A stretch of 64,000 nucleotides of DNA from Brachyspira pilosicoli P43/6/78 (GTDB lineage: Bacteria > Spirochaetota > Brachyspiria > Brachyspirales > Brachyspiraceae), in NCBI RefSeq assembly GCF_000325665.1, contig NC_019908.1, positions 992,001 through 1,056,000 of the forward strand. Reading direction: 5' to 3'. Under the pieces are notes generated by a model. The model was given only the letters and a program-made list of their open reading frames with translations. It had not been told where the DNA came from and did not search any database. The translations under genes were made by a program, and so were the position numbers. Positions 18,644 to 28,433 of this stretch are shown here, in pieces; positions within the stretch are counted from its first letter, which is position 1; every line of letters starts with the position of its first letter.

Positions 18644-19378
18644 TTACTTATTTCTCATTTCATCATAATTTTTTGTCATTATGTTATACCAATAATCTAA
18701 TTTATCATTATCATCGCCTTCTATATCTTTGAAATAAAAAGGCTCTAAAAATCTTATCTTTATTTTCTTAAAAGGCCTTAACACAAAACTTCCAGCCTTC
18801 ATAATATCTCTAGTACCATATATAACAACAGGAAGCACAGCCACATCTTCACATCTCTCAGCAATTTTTAATATACCTCTTTTTGGTTTTTTAATCTCTC
18901 CGTCTTTGCTTCTAGTACCCTCTGGATATATGATTATACTAGTTTTTGATTTTAATCTATCTTCCATATCATCTATAGATTTTGCCGCCCCTATAGTACC
19001 CCTTTTCACAAATATATAATTAGCTAAACTCATACCAAAACCAACCATAGGTACCTTACCGTAGGTGTCTTTAGAAACAAAAGCAAACATACCCTTAAAT
19101 ATTGCAAAACAACAAAATATGTCAAAAGCACTTTGATGATTTGGAGTAATTAGATAAGTTTTTTTATAATCATAATTCTCTATGCCTTCAATATCAAAAG
19201 AGATAAAGGCACTTTTCATTAAAAAAGTTCCCCAAAGCTTTGCTATATTATGAGTAATTTTTATTGAAAGCTTCTTACTAAAAGGTCTCACTAAAATAAA
19301 CAAAATTACAGCTATTACAAATAAAATAATAGTGAAAAGTACATTTAATAAAATATAAAATACGCTAAATATAATCAT
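18644..19378 (-). CDS. plsC: 1-acyl-sn-glycerol-3-phosphate acyltransferase (PlsC family)
   Basis: Predicted 244-residue membrane-associated acyltransferase making phosphatidate from lysophosphatidate. An N-terminal membrane stretch covers residues about 5-30. The catalytic H-x4-D motif is in NHQSAFD near residue 78, and the glycerol-phosphate motif is in IIYPEGTRSKDGE near residue 153. Paralogues with other acyl acceptors exist, so substrate is inferred from family. It precedes the leucine-rich repeat array by about 80 bases with no shared theme. Confidence 0.88.
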   Translation of the reverse strand: MIIFSVFYILLNVLFTIILFVIAVILFILVRPFSKKLSIKITHNIAKLWGTFLMKSAFISFDIEGIENYDYKKTYLITPNHQSAFDIFCCFAIFKGMFAFVSKDTYGKVPMVGFGMSLANYIFVKRGTIGAAKSIDDMEDRLKSKTSIIIYPEGTRSKDGEIKKPKRGILKIAERCEDVAVLPVVIYGTRDIMKAGSFVLRPFKKIKIRFLEPFYFKDIEGDDNDKLDYWYNIMTKNYDEMRNK

Positions 19379-19461
19379 AGCAAAGAGTTTAATATAAATA
19401 AAAAAATTATCAATAGCCTAAATTATTATTTTTTGTATTATTGATGCAAAATATCAAATCA

Positions 19462-20403
19462 TTATTTTGTAACAGTTTGAAAACTATAGCCTAAAAAAGT
19501 TTTCCATTTAGAATCTTTTATATCATCAGCATTAGGCACTTTCAAAGTTGTAAGTTTTGTACAAGCAACAAATATATCTTTTCCTACAGTTGTTACATCA
19601 TTTGGAGTTTTTCCTAAATAAGTAAGTGTAGTTAAAGATAATGATGCTGAAAATGCAAGATTTCCTATAGTAGTTAAAGAAGATGGAATACTTAAAGTTA
19701 CTAATCCAGAATTGGCAAAAGCACCAGCTTCTATAGTAGTTACAGAGTTTGGTATTGTTAGCTCTTTTAATGATGACGCTTCAAGAAATGCACTATCTCC
19801 TATTGTTTTAAGAGAATTGCCTAATGTCAGCTTTTCTAATTTAGAGCATTGAAAAAAAGAAGCCTCTTCTATAGTAATTACAGAGTTTGGTATTGATATT
19901 GCCCTCAAAGAAGATAGCATATGAAAAGCATAAGATTTTATAACTGTTATTTTATTTTCTGGAAATACAAAAGTAAATATTACATCTTCTTGAGTATTCA
20001 TGCCTTCAGCAAACATATAACTTTTTATACTGCTATCGTTAAAATTAATACCGCTTATATCTATGATTATATTATTAACTAAAAGATTTTTAGCTGCTGT
20101 GTAAATTAAAAAAGAAAGAGAATTACTTTGAGAATAGTAACTTTTTGCTGTTCCTTTAAGTATTACTTTATATATCCCTTTTTCTTCAAAATATAATTTT
20201 AAGTTTTCTTCTATTTGTTTTGTTATATCAGCATCATCTTGAGAAATATCTACGCCATATTTTATTAACTCTTCTTCTGTAGCAGGAGGGATAATATTTT
20301 GATTATTGTCTTCTTCTTGTTTATTATTTTCAGCACTAATAGGATTAAAACAAGATATTATAACTAAAAAACATAATACTATTGATATAATATTTTTAAG
20401 CAT
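19462..20403 (-). CDS. BspA-type leucine-rich repeat lipoprotein, paralogue 5 (last in array)
   Basis: Predicted 313-residue surface lipoprotein. The signal runs to CLVIISC (Cys 18), then a short Glu/Asn linker. A conserved head domain of about 100 residues begins GVDISQDDADITKQIEE and is shared by all five paralogues. The second half carries about five LRR_5 (TpLRR) repeats of roughly 23 residues, with the consensus SLKELTIPNSVTTIEAGAF. The C-terminal cap has W-KTFLG. Relatives in Treponema and Bacteroidetes act in adhesion and host-matrix binding; that role here is inferred. It follows the next paralogue by 15 bases. Confidence 0.88.
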   Translation of the reverse strand: MLKNIISIVLCFLVIISCFNPISAENNKQEEDNNQNIIPPATEEELIKYGVDISQDDADITKQIEENLKLYFEEKGIYKVILKGTAKSYYSQSNSLSFLIYTAAKNLLVNNIIIDISGINFNDSSIKSYMFAEGMNTQEDVIFTFVFPENKITVIKSYAFHMLSSLRAISIPNSVITIEEASFFQCSKLEKLTLGNSLKTIGDSAFLEASSLKELTIPNSVTTIEAGAFANSGLVTLSIPSSLTTIGNLAFSASLSLTTLTYLGKTPNDVTTVGKDIFVACTKLTTLKVPNADDIKDSKWKTFLGYSFQTVTK

Positions 20404-20418
20404 ACATATAACCTCAAT

Positions 20419-21381
20419 TTATTCTTGTTGTTTAACTTCAGTAAAATTACGCCCTAAGAAGTTCTTCCAAGTATTATAATCTGGATTAGGAACATTTGGA
20501 AGTATTAAAATTGTAAGATTATCACAATACAAGAATGAATCACTTTGATAATTTATATCATTAGGAGAAGTACCTAAATAAATAAGCGTCTTTAAGTTAC
20601 GAGAAGTATTAAAGGCTGAGGATTTTATTTCTTTTACAGATGCTGAAATAGTTAATTTTTCTAAATGAGAATTAGCAAATGCACCTTCTCCTATTGATAT
20701 TACAGAATCTGGTATTATTAATTCTCTTAATGATTGTAAATATACAAAAGCATAATCTCCTATAGTTTGCAGCTTATTGCCTAATACGAGAGTTTTTAAT
20801 GAGTAAATAGATTGAAACGCTCTGTATTCTATTGATATAACAGAATTAGGTATTGTTAGTGAATCTACATTATCTAAATTTAAAAATGAACGTTGTCCTA
20901 TAGTTTTTATTTTATCATCTGGAAATACAAAGCTTAATCTTTTTTTACTTATTCCTCCGCTTGAAAACATTCCTTCGGTTATAGTAGAATTTTGAAAATC
21001 AATATTTTTAATGTCTATTGTTATATTATCAGCACCAATTTTTTCTGCTGCTTTTATAGTTAAAGCGGCAAGAGAAGAGTTTGCTTTTAGCATATAATCT
21101 TTAGGAACACCTTTAAATATTACTTTATACGAAGATTTTTCAGTATAATATGCTTGTAATTTTTCTTCTATCTGTTTAGATATTTCAGCATCATCTTGTG
21201 AAATATCTATAGCATACTTTTGTGCTTCTTCATCTAAAACGGGCGGTGTTACATCTGGAGGCGTTACTGTAGAGCCGCCAGTTTGTCCTGAGTCTCCATT
21301 ATTTACATTATCTGGATTACTTGGACTAGAACATGACACTGCAAATAAAAAACATAATAATAATACAATTTTTTTATACAT
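20419..21381 (-). CDS. BspA-type leucine-rich repeat lipoprotein, paralogue 4
   Basis: Predicted 320-residue lipoprotein, signal MYKKIVLLLCFLFAVSC with Cys 17 as lipidation site. A Gly/Pro/Thr linker (about residues 20-50) is followed by the shared head domain starting AIDISQDDAEISKQIEE and then five LRR_5 repeats, for example ELIIPDSVISIGEGAFANS. The cap reads W-KNFLG-NFTEVK, almost identical to paralogue 3. Spacing of 15-18 bases to both neighbours indicates one transcript. Confidence 0.88.
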   Translation of the reverse strand: MYKKIVLLLCFLFAVSCSSPSNPDNVNNGDSGQTGGSTVTPPDVTPPVLDEEAQKYAIDISQDDAEISKQIEEKLQAYYTEKSSYKVIFKGVPKDYMLKANSSLAALTIKAAEKIGADNITIDIKNIDFQNSTITEGMFSSGGISKKRLSFVFPDDKIKTIGQRSFLNLDNVDSLTIPNSVISIEYRAFQSIYSLKTLVLGNKLQTIGDYAFVYLQSLRELIIPDSVISIGEGAFANSHLEKLTISASVKEIKSSAFNTSRNLKTLIYLGTSPNDINYQSDSFLYCDNLTILILPNVPNPDYNTWKNFLGRNFTEVKQQE

Positions 21382-21399
21382 AAACCCTCCATAGCAAAA

Positions 21400-22371
21400 T
21401 TATTTATGTTGTTTAACTTCAGTAAAATTACCTCCTAAAAAAGTTTTCCAAGCAGGGTCAGATATATTTTCAGCATTAGGTACTATTAAAGTTTGAATAC
21501 TAGTATAACCTTTAAATACATCTCCATTATGTTTTATAGCATCAGGCTTTGTTCCCAAATAAGTAACAGTAGTTATAGAATCTCCAAATGGTTTTGTACC
21601 TAAATAATTAACAGATGCCGGTATAGTTATTTCACTTATTGGACAATAAGAAAAAGCTAAATCTCCTATATATTCAAGTTTACTATTTTCACCAAATTTT
21701 ACTGTTTTTAACCCTGAACCTTGTTGAAAAGCAGTAGCTCCAATACCAATAACAGAATCAGGTATTGTAATTTCTTGTAAAGCCTGATAGTTACGTATAA
21801 AAGCACTGTTATCTATAAGTCTTATTATATTTTCTGGAAATATAAAAGTTAATTTATAAGAAGGATTTAAACCATTAGCCCCTTCAAACATTCTATATTT
21901 TATCTTTCTTTCATTAAAATAAATTTTACTAATATCTATAGTTACATTATATGCAAATATTTCTTTTGCGGCTTCTAATACCATTCTCGCAAGAGCACTT
22001 CGCTGAGAATATTCAGCTTTTGGAGTTCCTATAAATATTATTTTATATCCATTACCTTCTTTCTTGCACTCTTCCAATCTAGTTTTTATTTTCTCTTTTA
22101 TTAAAGTATCATCTTGAGAAATATCTATACCATAAGTTTTTGCTTCTTCATCTAAAACAGGCAAAGGCGGAGCTATTTCAGTCCAAGGTATATCAGTATT
22201 TCCTCCATCGCCTGTACTTCCTCCATCTCCCGTATTTCCAGAACCGCCACCATTTCCAGATCCTCCTCCGTTTACTATATCTCCATTATTTGTATTATCT
22301 GGATTACTCGGACTTGAACATGACATTGCAAATAAAAAACATAACATTATTAATAAAATTTTTTTATACAT
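21400..22371 (-). CDS. BspA-type leucine-rich repeat lipoprotein, paralogue 3, glycine-rich linker
   Basis: Predicted 323-residue lipoprotein with signal MYKKILLIMLCFLFAMSC. It differs from its neighbours in a longer low-complexity linker of Gly/Ser/Asn/Asp repeats (about residues 30-62), which should act as a flexible tether lifting the domain off the membrane. The head domain begins GIDISQDDTLIKEKIKT. LRR_5 repeats follow, such as EITIPDSVIGIGATAFQQG, and the repeat part is slightly shorter and more divergent than in the others. The cap is WKTFLGGNFTEVKQ. Confidence 0.88.
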   Translation of the reverse strand: MYKKILLIMLCFLFAMSCSSPSNPDNTNNGDIVNGGGSGNGGGSGNTGDGGSTGDGGNTDIPWTEIAPPLPVLDEEAKTYGIDISQDDTLIKEKIKTRLEECKKEGNGYKIIFIGTPKAEYSQRSALARMVLEAAKEIFAYNVTIDISKIYFNERKIKYRMFEGANGLNPSYKLTFIFPENIIRLIDNSAFIRNYQALQEITIPDSVIGIGATAFQQGSGLKTVKFGENSKLEYIGDLAFSYCPISEITIPASVNYLGTKPFGDSITTVTYLGTKPDAIKHNGDVFKGYTSIQTLIVPNAENISDPAWKTFLGGNFTEVKQHK

Positions 22372-22389
22372 AAATCCTCCAAAATAAAA

Positions 22390-23271
22390 TTACTGCTGTT
22401 TAACTATAGTGAATTTTCCTCCTAAAAAAGTTTTCCATTTCTCATCATCAGGATTTGTAGCATTAGGAACTATTAACGTTGTAAGACTAGTGCAATTATC
22501 AAATATACCGATTCCTTTAGTTGTTATATCATCTGGAGTTTTACCTAAATATGTAAGAGTAGTTAAAGATGATGCACCATTAAATGCATTATTACCAATA
22601 GATTTTACTGATGCTGGTATAGTTAACTCTTTTAATAATTGACAATACATAAATGCTCCATCTCCTATAGTTTCTAAATTATCTCCAAATATTATTTTTT
22701 CTAAATTTAAACAACTTTGAAAAGCATAAGCACCTATTGTATTTACAGAATTAGGTATATTTATTTCTTTTATAGCATACAACAAGAAAAATGCATAAGA
22801 ATCTATAGTTTTAATTTTGTATACAGGAAATATAAAATTAAGAGGTATCTCTGGAAGAACTCCACCTAAAAACATCAAACTACTTACAGCATTATTTTTA
22901 AAATCAATATTACTAATATCTACATCTACAGAATTAGCACCAACTGTATTAGCAGCATTTAAAATTAAATATGCAAGTGATTTCGTTGTAGAATTAAAAC
23001 CATAATCTTTTGGAATACCTTTTAATATTACCTTATAACTTCCTTTTTCATCAAAATATAATTTTAAATTTGATTCTAATTGACTAGCTATAACATCATC
23101 ATCTTGAGAAATATCTACTCCATACTTTTCTAATTCACCAGGAGGCGTAACAGTTTCAACTTTATTTGTATCACCAGTTTGATTTGTATTTGTAGTATTT
23201 GGACTATTTGGATTTGAACAAGATATTGCCACTAAAAAACACAATATCATTAATACAATTTTTTTATACAC
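22390..23271 (-). CDS. BspA-type leucine-rich repeat lipoprotein, paralogue 2
   Basis: Predicted 293-residue lipoprotein, the shortest of the five, beginning with a GTG at 23271 (MYKKIVLMILCFLVAISC) behind AGGAA. The head domain starts GVDISQDDDVIASQLES. The LRR_5 repeats include EINIPNSVNTIGAYAFQSC and ELTIPASVKSIGNNAF. The cap WKTFLGGKFTIVK matches the family. The near identity of repeat units between paralogues suggests recent duplication with gene conversion. Confidence 0.88.
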   Translation of the reverse strand: MYKKIVLMILCFLVAISCSNPNSPNTTNTNQTGDTNKVETVTPPGELEKYGVDISQDDDVIASQLESNLKLYFDEKGSYKVILKGIPKDYGFNSTTKSLAYLILNAANTVGANSVDVDISNIDFKNNAVSSLMFLGGVLPEIPLNFIFPVYKIKTIDSYAFFLLYAIKEINIPNSVNTIGAYAFQSCLNLEKIIFGDNLETIGDGAFMYCQLLKELTIPASVKSIGNNAFNGASSLTTLTYLGKTPDDITTKGIGIFDNCTSLTTLIVPNATNPDDEKWKTFLGGKFTIVKQQ

Positions 23272-23301
23272 AATTTATTCCTATTTACTCTAAATTATTT
23301 T

Positions 23302-24333
23302 TTATTTTGTTACAGTAGTAAAACTTCCGCCTAAAAAATTTTGCCATTCAGTAGGAACTGGATTATCAACATTTGGTAATCTCAAAGTTGTAAGCATATC
23401 ACATCTTTCAAATATGCCTGTTCCTGGTGACGTTCCTGTAAATGTTATACTATTAGGAGTTGTGCCTAAATAAGTTACTGTAGTTAATTGTTGAGAATAT
23501 GCAAATGCTATACTTCCTATTGATTTTAGAGATGCCGGTATTGTAAGCTCTTTAATATTACTAGAATCAAAAGCTGAATCCCCTATTGTTTCTAATGAAG
23601 AAGATAACTTTAATGTTTCTATAAATGATCCGCTAAACGCTCCAACTCCTATTGATGTTACAGAATCAGGAATAACTAATTCTTTCAAACCTTGAGCATA
23701 TAGAAAAGCCTGATCCCCTATAGTTTTAAGATTTTTACTTAAAATTAACTTCTCTATACTAGTAGAAAAATAAAACGCCATTTCGCTTATTGTGATTACA
23801 GAATCTGGTATTATTATTTCTTTTGTATTATATAAAGCCTCAAAAGCCTTCATTCCTATAGTTGTTATCTTATTTTCTGGAAATATAAAATTGATAAATA
23901 TATTTTCAGTACCATCAATACTATATCCTTTAAACATACCTGTTTTTATAGAGCCGTCTTGAAAATTAATATTTTTTATATCCAACTCTATATTCATAGA
24001 GGAACTAACTTTTAATGCTGCTTTTAAAGTTAAAGTATAAAGAGATTCAAAAGTTCCATAATCTTTAGGAGTTCCTGTAAATATTACTCTATACGAACCC
24101 ATTTCAGTATAATAAGCTTTTAAATTCTCTTCTATTTTTTGACTTATTACTGTGTCCTCTTGACCTATATCTATACCATATTTCGCTATTAATTCTTCTT
24201 CTGTTGGGCCTGTAGGTGGTGGTACTGTAGAGCCTACATTATTACCCTCATTGCCATTATCTGGATTACTCGGACTTGAACATGAAATTATAAAAATTAA
24301 AAATAAAATTAACAATATTATTTTTTTATGCAT
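23302..24333 (-). CDS. BspA-type leucine-rich repeat lipoprotein, paralogue 1 (first in array)
   Basis: Predicted 343-residue lipoprotein and probable first gene of the array. The start at 24333 (MHKKIILLILFLIFIISC) is preferred to an in-frame upstream codon at 24357 because GAGAGG lies at a good distance and the signal peptide is then normal. The head domain (GIDIGQEDTVISQKIEE) has G-E in place of S-D in the ISQDD motif. Seven or so LRR_5 units make it the longest repeat region. The cap is WQNFLGGSFTTV. The function is inferred from family: surface display, possibly adhesion. Confidence 0.87.
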   Translation of the reverse strand: MHKKIILLILFLIFIISCSSPSNPDNGNEGNNVGSTVPPPTGPTEEELIAKYGIDIGQEDTVISQKIEENLKAYYTEMGSYRVIFTGTPKDYGTFESLYTLTLKAALKVSSSMNIELDIKNINFQDGSIKTGMFKGYSIDGTENIFINFIFPENKITTIGMKAFEALYNTKEIIIPDSVITISEMAFYFSTSIEKLILSKNLKTIGDQAFLYAQGLKELVIPDSVTSIGVGAFSGSFIETLKLSSSLETIGDSAFDSSNIKELTIPASLKSIGSIAFAYSQQLTTVTYLGTTPNSITFTGTSPGTGIFERCDMLTTLRLPNVDNPVPTEWQNFLGGSFTTVTK

Positions 24334-24440
24334 ATATAACCTCTCATATTTACTCAAACTTTACATAATGTTACTTAGAATAACATTATATATAATATAA
24401 CAATATATTTTATAAAATGTTGTAGTTTTTTTGAAAAAAT

Positions 24441-25871
24441 TTAATAATCTCTTTCTATTGTTTCTGATATAGAATCATTAGTGTAAGGCAAATCAAAATA
24501 ATCAACTACTTCTGAAGTGATATTATCATAAACTATTATGTTAACACCATTAGTAGTCTCTCTTAAATTGCTCCTGCTTATAAGTATTCTGTTTCCGCTG
24601 TCAATTGCTAAATCATTATACTTATTAAGCTCTTTATGATAAATATAATTAGTCTCTCCCATTGAAGAAAATACAAGCTTGTTTTTATCTATAACATAAG
24701 AAACATTATTAGTATATATTTCATTTGTTATATTAAAATTGGAATACAAACTCTTAACCACATTATCATTAGTGGAATACTCACCAAGCATATTTATAAC
24801 TATAGTATAATCATTAAGATTAGTGATTTTTTCTATATAATCATAAATATTATCTGTATCCCTTAAACCCATATCATAAACTTTATTATACTCATATAAA
24901 GAATTTCTCTCCCAAGTATAATAATTAGTATCTCCTCTTCTATCCGGCAAATCAAAATTATCTTTTAAATATTTACCCAAAAAAGAAGTATATTTCTGAA
25001 CACCCTTATAATTTAAATGCCCAGAATCATTATAATCTCTCCAAAAATCTAAATCATAATCATCATAGTAATGATTGAAATTCATAAAAGGAACATCATA
25101 CTCTTTTGCAATTTCCCCTACTCTATTAAAATGCATTGCCTCTTCATCGGTCATAGGGAAAGGAGAAGCTATTACAACAATAGGTATATTATTTGTTTTT
25201 GCTAACTCTAATATTTTTCTGTAATATGTTTCTTGCTGTTCTAACAAAGGCAGGCTATCTTTAATATTTTTTATATTAGGCTCTTTTACAGGAAATGTTT
25301 TATTATGAAATGAATAACCTTTAAAATATTTATAATGATTATAATTATTAGCATAAGGCACAAAATCTTCTGGTTTTAAATCTTTGTATCTGTTATGATA
25401 TCTATACATTGGGTTAATAAACTCATCAAACCTTTCTGCTGCTGTTACTTTTAGAGAGTTTATTCTATTTTCTGACCATTTTAATGCATAAGTGGCTGCA
25501 ACTATTTGATAATCAACAACATTAGTTCTGCTTGCTGCAATAATATAAGACTCTAATGCAATTAGTTTAGGCTTTTGATATTTTAAAACTTCAATTAAAT
25601 AATGATAAGTACTCCAAATAGGCTGGCTTCCAGAAGTGAAGTTATAAGCAGCAATTCCATATTCATTATAAAGTATAGCAGGATTAACATTATAATGCAC
25701 ATGACTGCTTCCCAAAAATATTACATCTATAGAATTGGTTTTCTGTTCATAAAAACTGTCGCCTTGATATATACCATTTTCATTTTTAAATCTTAACGCT
25801 CTGCTTGAAAACCAAAGCAATGTAACAAATATAGCTATAAAGCAAATAATTTTTATAGTGTTTTTTATCAT
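24441..25871 (-). CDS. Membrane-anchored SGNH-fold protein, partner of the MBOAT acyltransferase
   Basis: Predicted 476-residue protein with one N-terminal membrane anchor (residues about 8-27) and a large outer domain. It shows SGNH-type catalytic blocks: Ser in VIFLGSSHVHYNVNP near residue 54 and an Asp/His pair in WRDYNDSGHLNYKG near residue 280. This resembles AlgX/AlgJ, DltD and related outer O-acyltransferases that act with an MBOAT protein. An MBOAT gene lies two genes upstream. Together they probably acetylate or acylate a cell-surface glycan; the target is unknown. The C-terminal 170 residues (after about 305) are unassigned. Confidence 0.75.
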   Translation of the reverse strand: MIKNTIKIICFIAIFVTLLWFSSRALRFKNENGIYQGDSFYEQKTNSIDVIFLGSSHVHYNVNPAILYNEYGIAAYNFTSGSQPIWSTYHYLIEVLKYQKPKLIALESYIIAASRTNVVDYQIVAATYALKWSENRINSLKVTAAERFDEFINPMYRYHNRYKDLKPEDFVPYANNYNHYKYFKGYSFHNKTFPVKEPNIKNIKDSLPLLEQQETYYRKILELAKTNNIPIVVIASPFPMTDEEAMHFNRVGEIAKEYDVPFMNFNHYYDDYDLDFWRDYNDSGHLNYKGVQKYTSFLGKYLKDNFDLPDRRGDTNYYTWERNSLYEYNKVYDMGLRDTDNIYDYIEKITNLNDYTIVINMLGEYSTNDNVVKSLYSNFNITNEIYTNNVSYVIDKNKLVFSSMGETNYIYHKELNKYNDLAIDSGNRILISRSNLRETTNGVNIIVYDNITSEVVDYFDLPYTNDSISETIERDY

Positions 25872-25939
25872 TTTGCAAACAACCTATTTTTTATAAGATT
25901 TTTTTATTATTTATCAAGTAATCAACCACATTATAATAA

Positions 25940-26695
25940 TTATAAAAAACTACATTCAAATAAAAACATATCACATTCATCATTAACTGCAATTTCCTTT
26001 TCAAAAGAAGAAAATGTTTTAACTTGAGTAAATCCAACTTCTTTTAAATACTGCTCCATTTCACCATATTTATAAAGGTGCGTCTGAAAATCCATAAACT
26101 CACTTTGAATCAATTCAGCATTATTATACATTTCATAAATTGATGGCGAGAATTGAGTTTGAGTTTTCTCTTCATAATAATTTTTTGATTTAAGCACTAT
26201 TTCAAAATTTTCTTTTGTTTTGACAGATACAGCAATATTATAATCATTATCATCTATACATCTATTTTTTATTGTATCAACTGCAAAAACAAATTTACCC
26301 GTTTTACAAAGCCAGTTCTTTATTCTTGTTAGAATTTGTTTGCAAATATCAATATCTGTAAACAATGATACTGAACCTGAACTAATAAATATATAATCAA
26401 ATTTCTCTTTTGGGTCATATTCCATAATATCAGTATGAATTGTTTTTGCATTAGGAAATTTTAATTTTAGTTTTTTCAGCATTTCATTAGACATATCTAT
26501 TCCTGTTATGTCAAACCCTCTTTCTATAAATGGAATAAGAAATCTTCCGCTTCCGCATAAAGGTTCTAAAATCTTTTTACCTTTTTCAGCATAAGATAAA
26601 TAAAAGTTTAATTCATCTTCAGGTGCTTTTTTATGTAGTATCTCATACATTTCAGTACAAAGACTGCCATAATAATTTTTTTTAACTTCACTCAT
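25940..26695 (-). CDS. Class I SAM-dependent methyltransferase
   Basis: Predicted 251-residue cytoplasmic methyltransferase. The SAM-binding loop KILEPLCGSGRFLIPF is near residue 35, the acidic motif DITGIDMSNEMLKKL near residue 56, and YDPKEKFDYIFISSGSVSLF near residue 88 corresponds to motif IV. The substrate is not evident. It lies 11 bases after the MBOAT gene and before the SGNH gene, so it may modify the same surface glycan or small molecule, or be a passenger. Confidence 0.8.
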   Translation of the reverse strand: MSEVKKNYYGSLCTEMYEILHKKAPEDELNFYLSYAEKGKKILEPLCGSGRFLIPFIERGFDITGIDMSNEMLKKLKLKFPNAKTIHTDIMEYDPKEKFDYIFISSGSVSLFTDIDICKQILTRIKNWLCKTGKFVFAVDTIKNRCIDDNDYNIAVSVKTKENFEIVLKSKNYYEEKTQTQFSPSIYEMYNNAELIQSEFMDFQTHLYKYGEMEQYLKEVGFTQVKTFSSFEKEIAVNDECDMFLFECSFL

Positions 26696-26706
26696 TTCTA
26701 TAATTC

Positions 26707-28183
26707 CTAAAATTGGAAATATATAAATTGCTTAGGGTCAAAACCTGCTCCGTATTTTCCATATATTATTATAAAAAATAATAAGAAAAATATTACTGCC
26801 CATCTAAAATATAAACATTGATTCTTCAAAAACATATAAATAGTTTCTTTCTTTATATATTTTATTAAATCAACTAAAAACAAAACCACCAAAGATATTA
26901 TTAGTATATTCATTTCAAAACGGTCTAAACCAAGCTTATATAATGAACCGTCAAATATACGCCATAAATCTATTTTAGTAAACATTCTCTGTATATAGTA
27001 AAAAGCATCATGTATAGTTTCGGCTCTAAAAAAATATCCAAGCCAAATCCACTATTATAAATGTAATAATCACTTCAAGAAGCTTAAAACTAAAACTTTT
27101 CACTTTTACATTAAGCTTACTTAAAACATTATTTTTAAACTTTGATGTAATATCTTCTATTAAATAGCATACACCATGAATAGCACCCCAAGCTATAAAA
27201 GTAAAATTAGCTCCATGCCAAAGACCGCTTACTAAAAATGTTATTAATATATTTATGCTTCTTCTAAACTTTGAGCATCTGTTTCCGCCCAAAGGTATAT
27301 ATAGATAATCCCTAAACCAAGTAGACAACGATATATGCCACCTGCCCCAAAACTCTTTTATGCTTCTTGCAAAATATGGAGTGTTGAAATTCTCCATTAA
27401 GTCTATACCCATAACCTTAGCTGTTCCTATTGCTATAAGTGAATAACTTGCAAAATCGCAATATATCTGTACAGCAAAAAGCAATGCTGATAATACTAAT
27501 TCAGTAGAGTTATAAATATAATATCTGTTAAATACAGTATCCACCAATATAGAAGCCCTATCCGCTATCACCATCTTTTGAAAATAACCAAAAAGCATTA
27601 AAATTAAGCCCTCTGTTATCCTCTGATAATCAAACCTTTTTATTTTGTCCATGTTCTGTATTTGACCGAGTAAATGTTTTGAACGCTCTATTGGGCCTGC
27701 CACTAACTGCGGAAAGAATGATACAAACAATGCATACTTAATAATGTTTTTTTCTGACTTTATTTCACCTCTGTAAACATCTATAGTATAGCTTAATGCC
27801 TGAAAAGTGTAAAATGATATACCAACAGGAAGCACTATATCAAAAGGCTTTTCTATCAATTGTATGTTTAATGCTGATAATACAATATTAATATTCTGAA
27901 GTAAAAAATCAAAATACTTAAAAAACACAAGTATTGCAATGTTTATTATAAAACTAAATGCTACAACTATTCTTTTATATTTTAATTTTTCTATTAATAT
28001 ACCGCTTAAAAAAGTTACAACAGTGGAAGTAGCCATCAATAATGCATATTTAGGATTCCAAAACATATAAAAGATATAACTTGCTATAAACAAACAAATA
28101 TATCTTAACTTCTTTGGAAATATCCAATACAAAATAAGCGTTATAGGAAAAAATATCAAAAAGTCTGTAGAATTAAATAGCAT
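26707..28183 (-). CDS. MBOAT family O-acyltransferase (AlgI-like), frameshifted
   Basis: Polytopic membrane acyltransferase that moves acyl groups across the membrane to an outer acceptor. The first 385 codons carry the family core, with FWGRWHISLSTWFRDYLYIP near residue 290 and the catalytic His in SGLWHGANFTFIAWG near residue 335. An extra base in the A-run 27028-27034 closes the frame. In the next frame the protein continues FRAETIHDAFYYIQRM and a final membrane region to 26707, as in intact AlgI proteins (about 490 residues). Gene order is MBOAT, methyltransferase, SGNH. An assembly indel or a recent loss are both possible. Confidence 0.85.
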
Positions 28184-28364
28184 TTATATAACTCATAATA
28201 AAATATACATTTATAACTAAAAAAATCTTTAATTGTAATATAATTAATCTCAAAGTTAATTTAATAAGATTTTTAATTAAATTATAGTGCAGTATATTAT
28301 TATAAAACTAAATATATTACAACTTATTTAATAAAAAGTATCAAAAAACTACATAATATTATAC

Positions 28365-28392
28365 TTGACTTTTTTTAAAATATTAATAATAT
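28365..28392 (+). promoter_or_regulatory. Likely sigma-70 promoter for dnaG-rpoD
   Basis: TTGACT (28365-28370) and TAATAT (28387-28392) are 16 bases apart, about 40 bases before the dnaG start, inside the 250-base divergent gap with the MBOAT gene. Nothing else is recognisable in that gap. Confidence 0.55.
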
Positions 28393-28433
28393 TTATACAC
28401 AAATAAATTAAACTATACTATATTTTAAACATT

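Noticed and set aside
22190-22280. Repeated GGN-type units as a CRISPR or VNTR array
   Set aside because: They are short irregular Gly/Ser/Asn/Asp codon repeats in the coding frame of a lipoprotein linker, with no spacers. No CRISPR array was seen anywhere.
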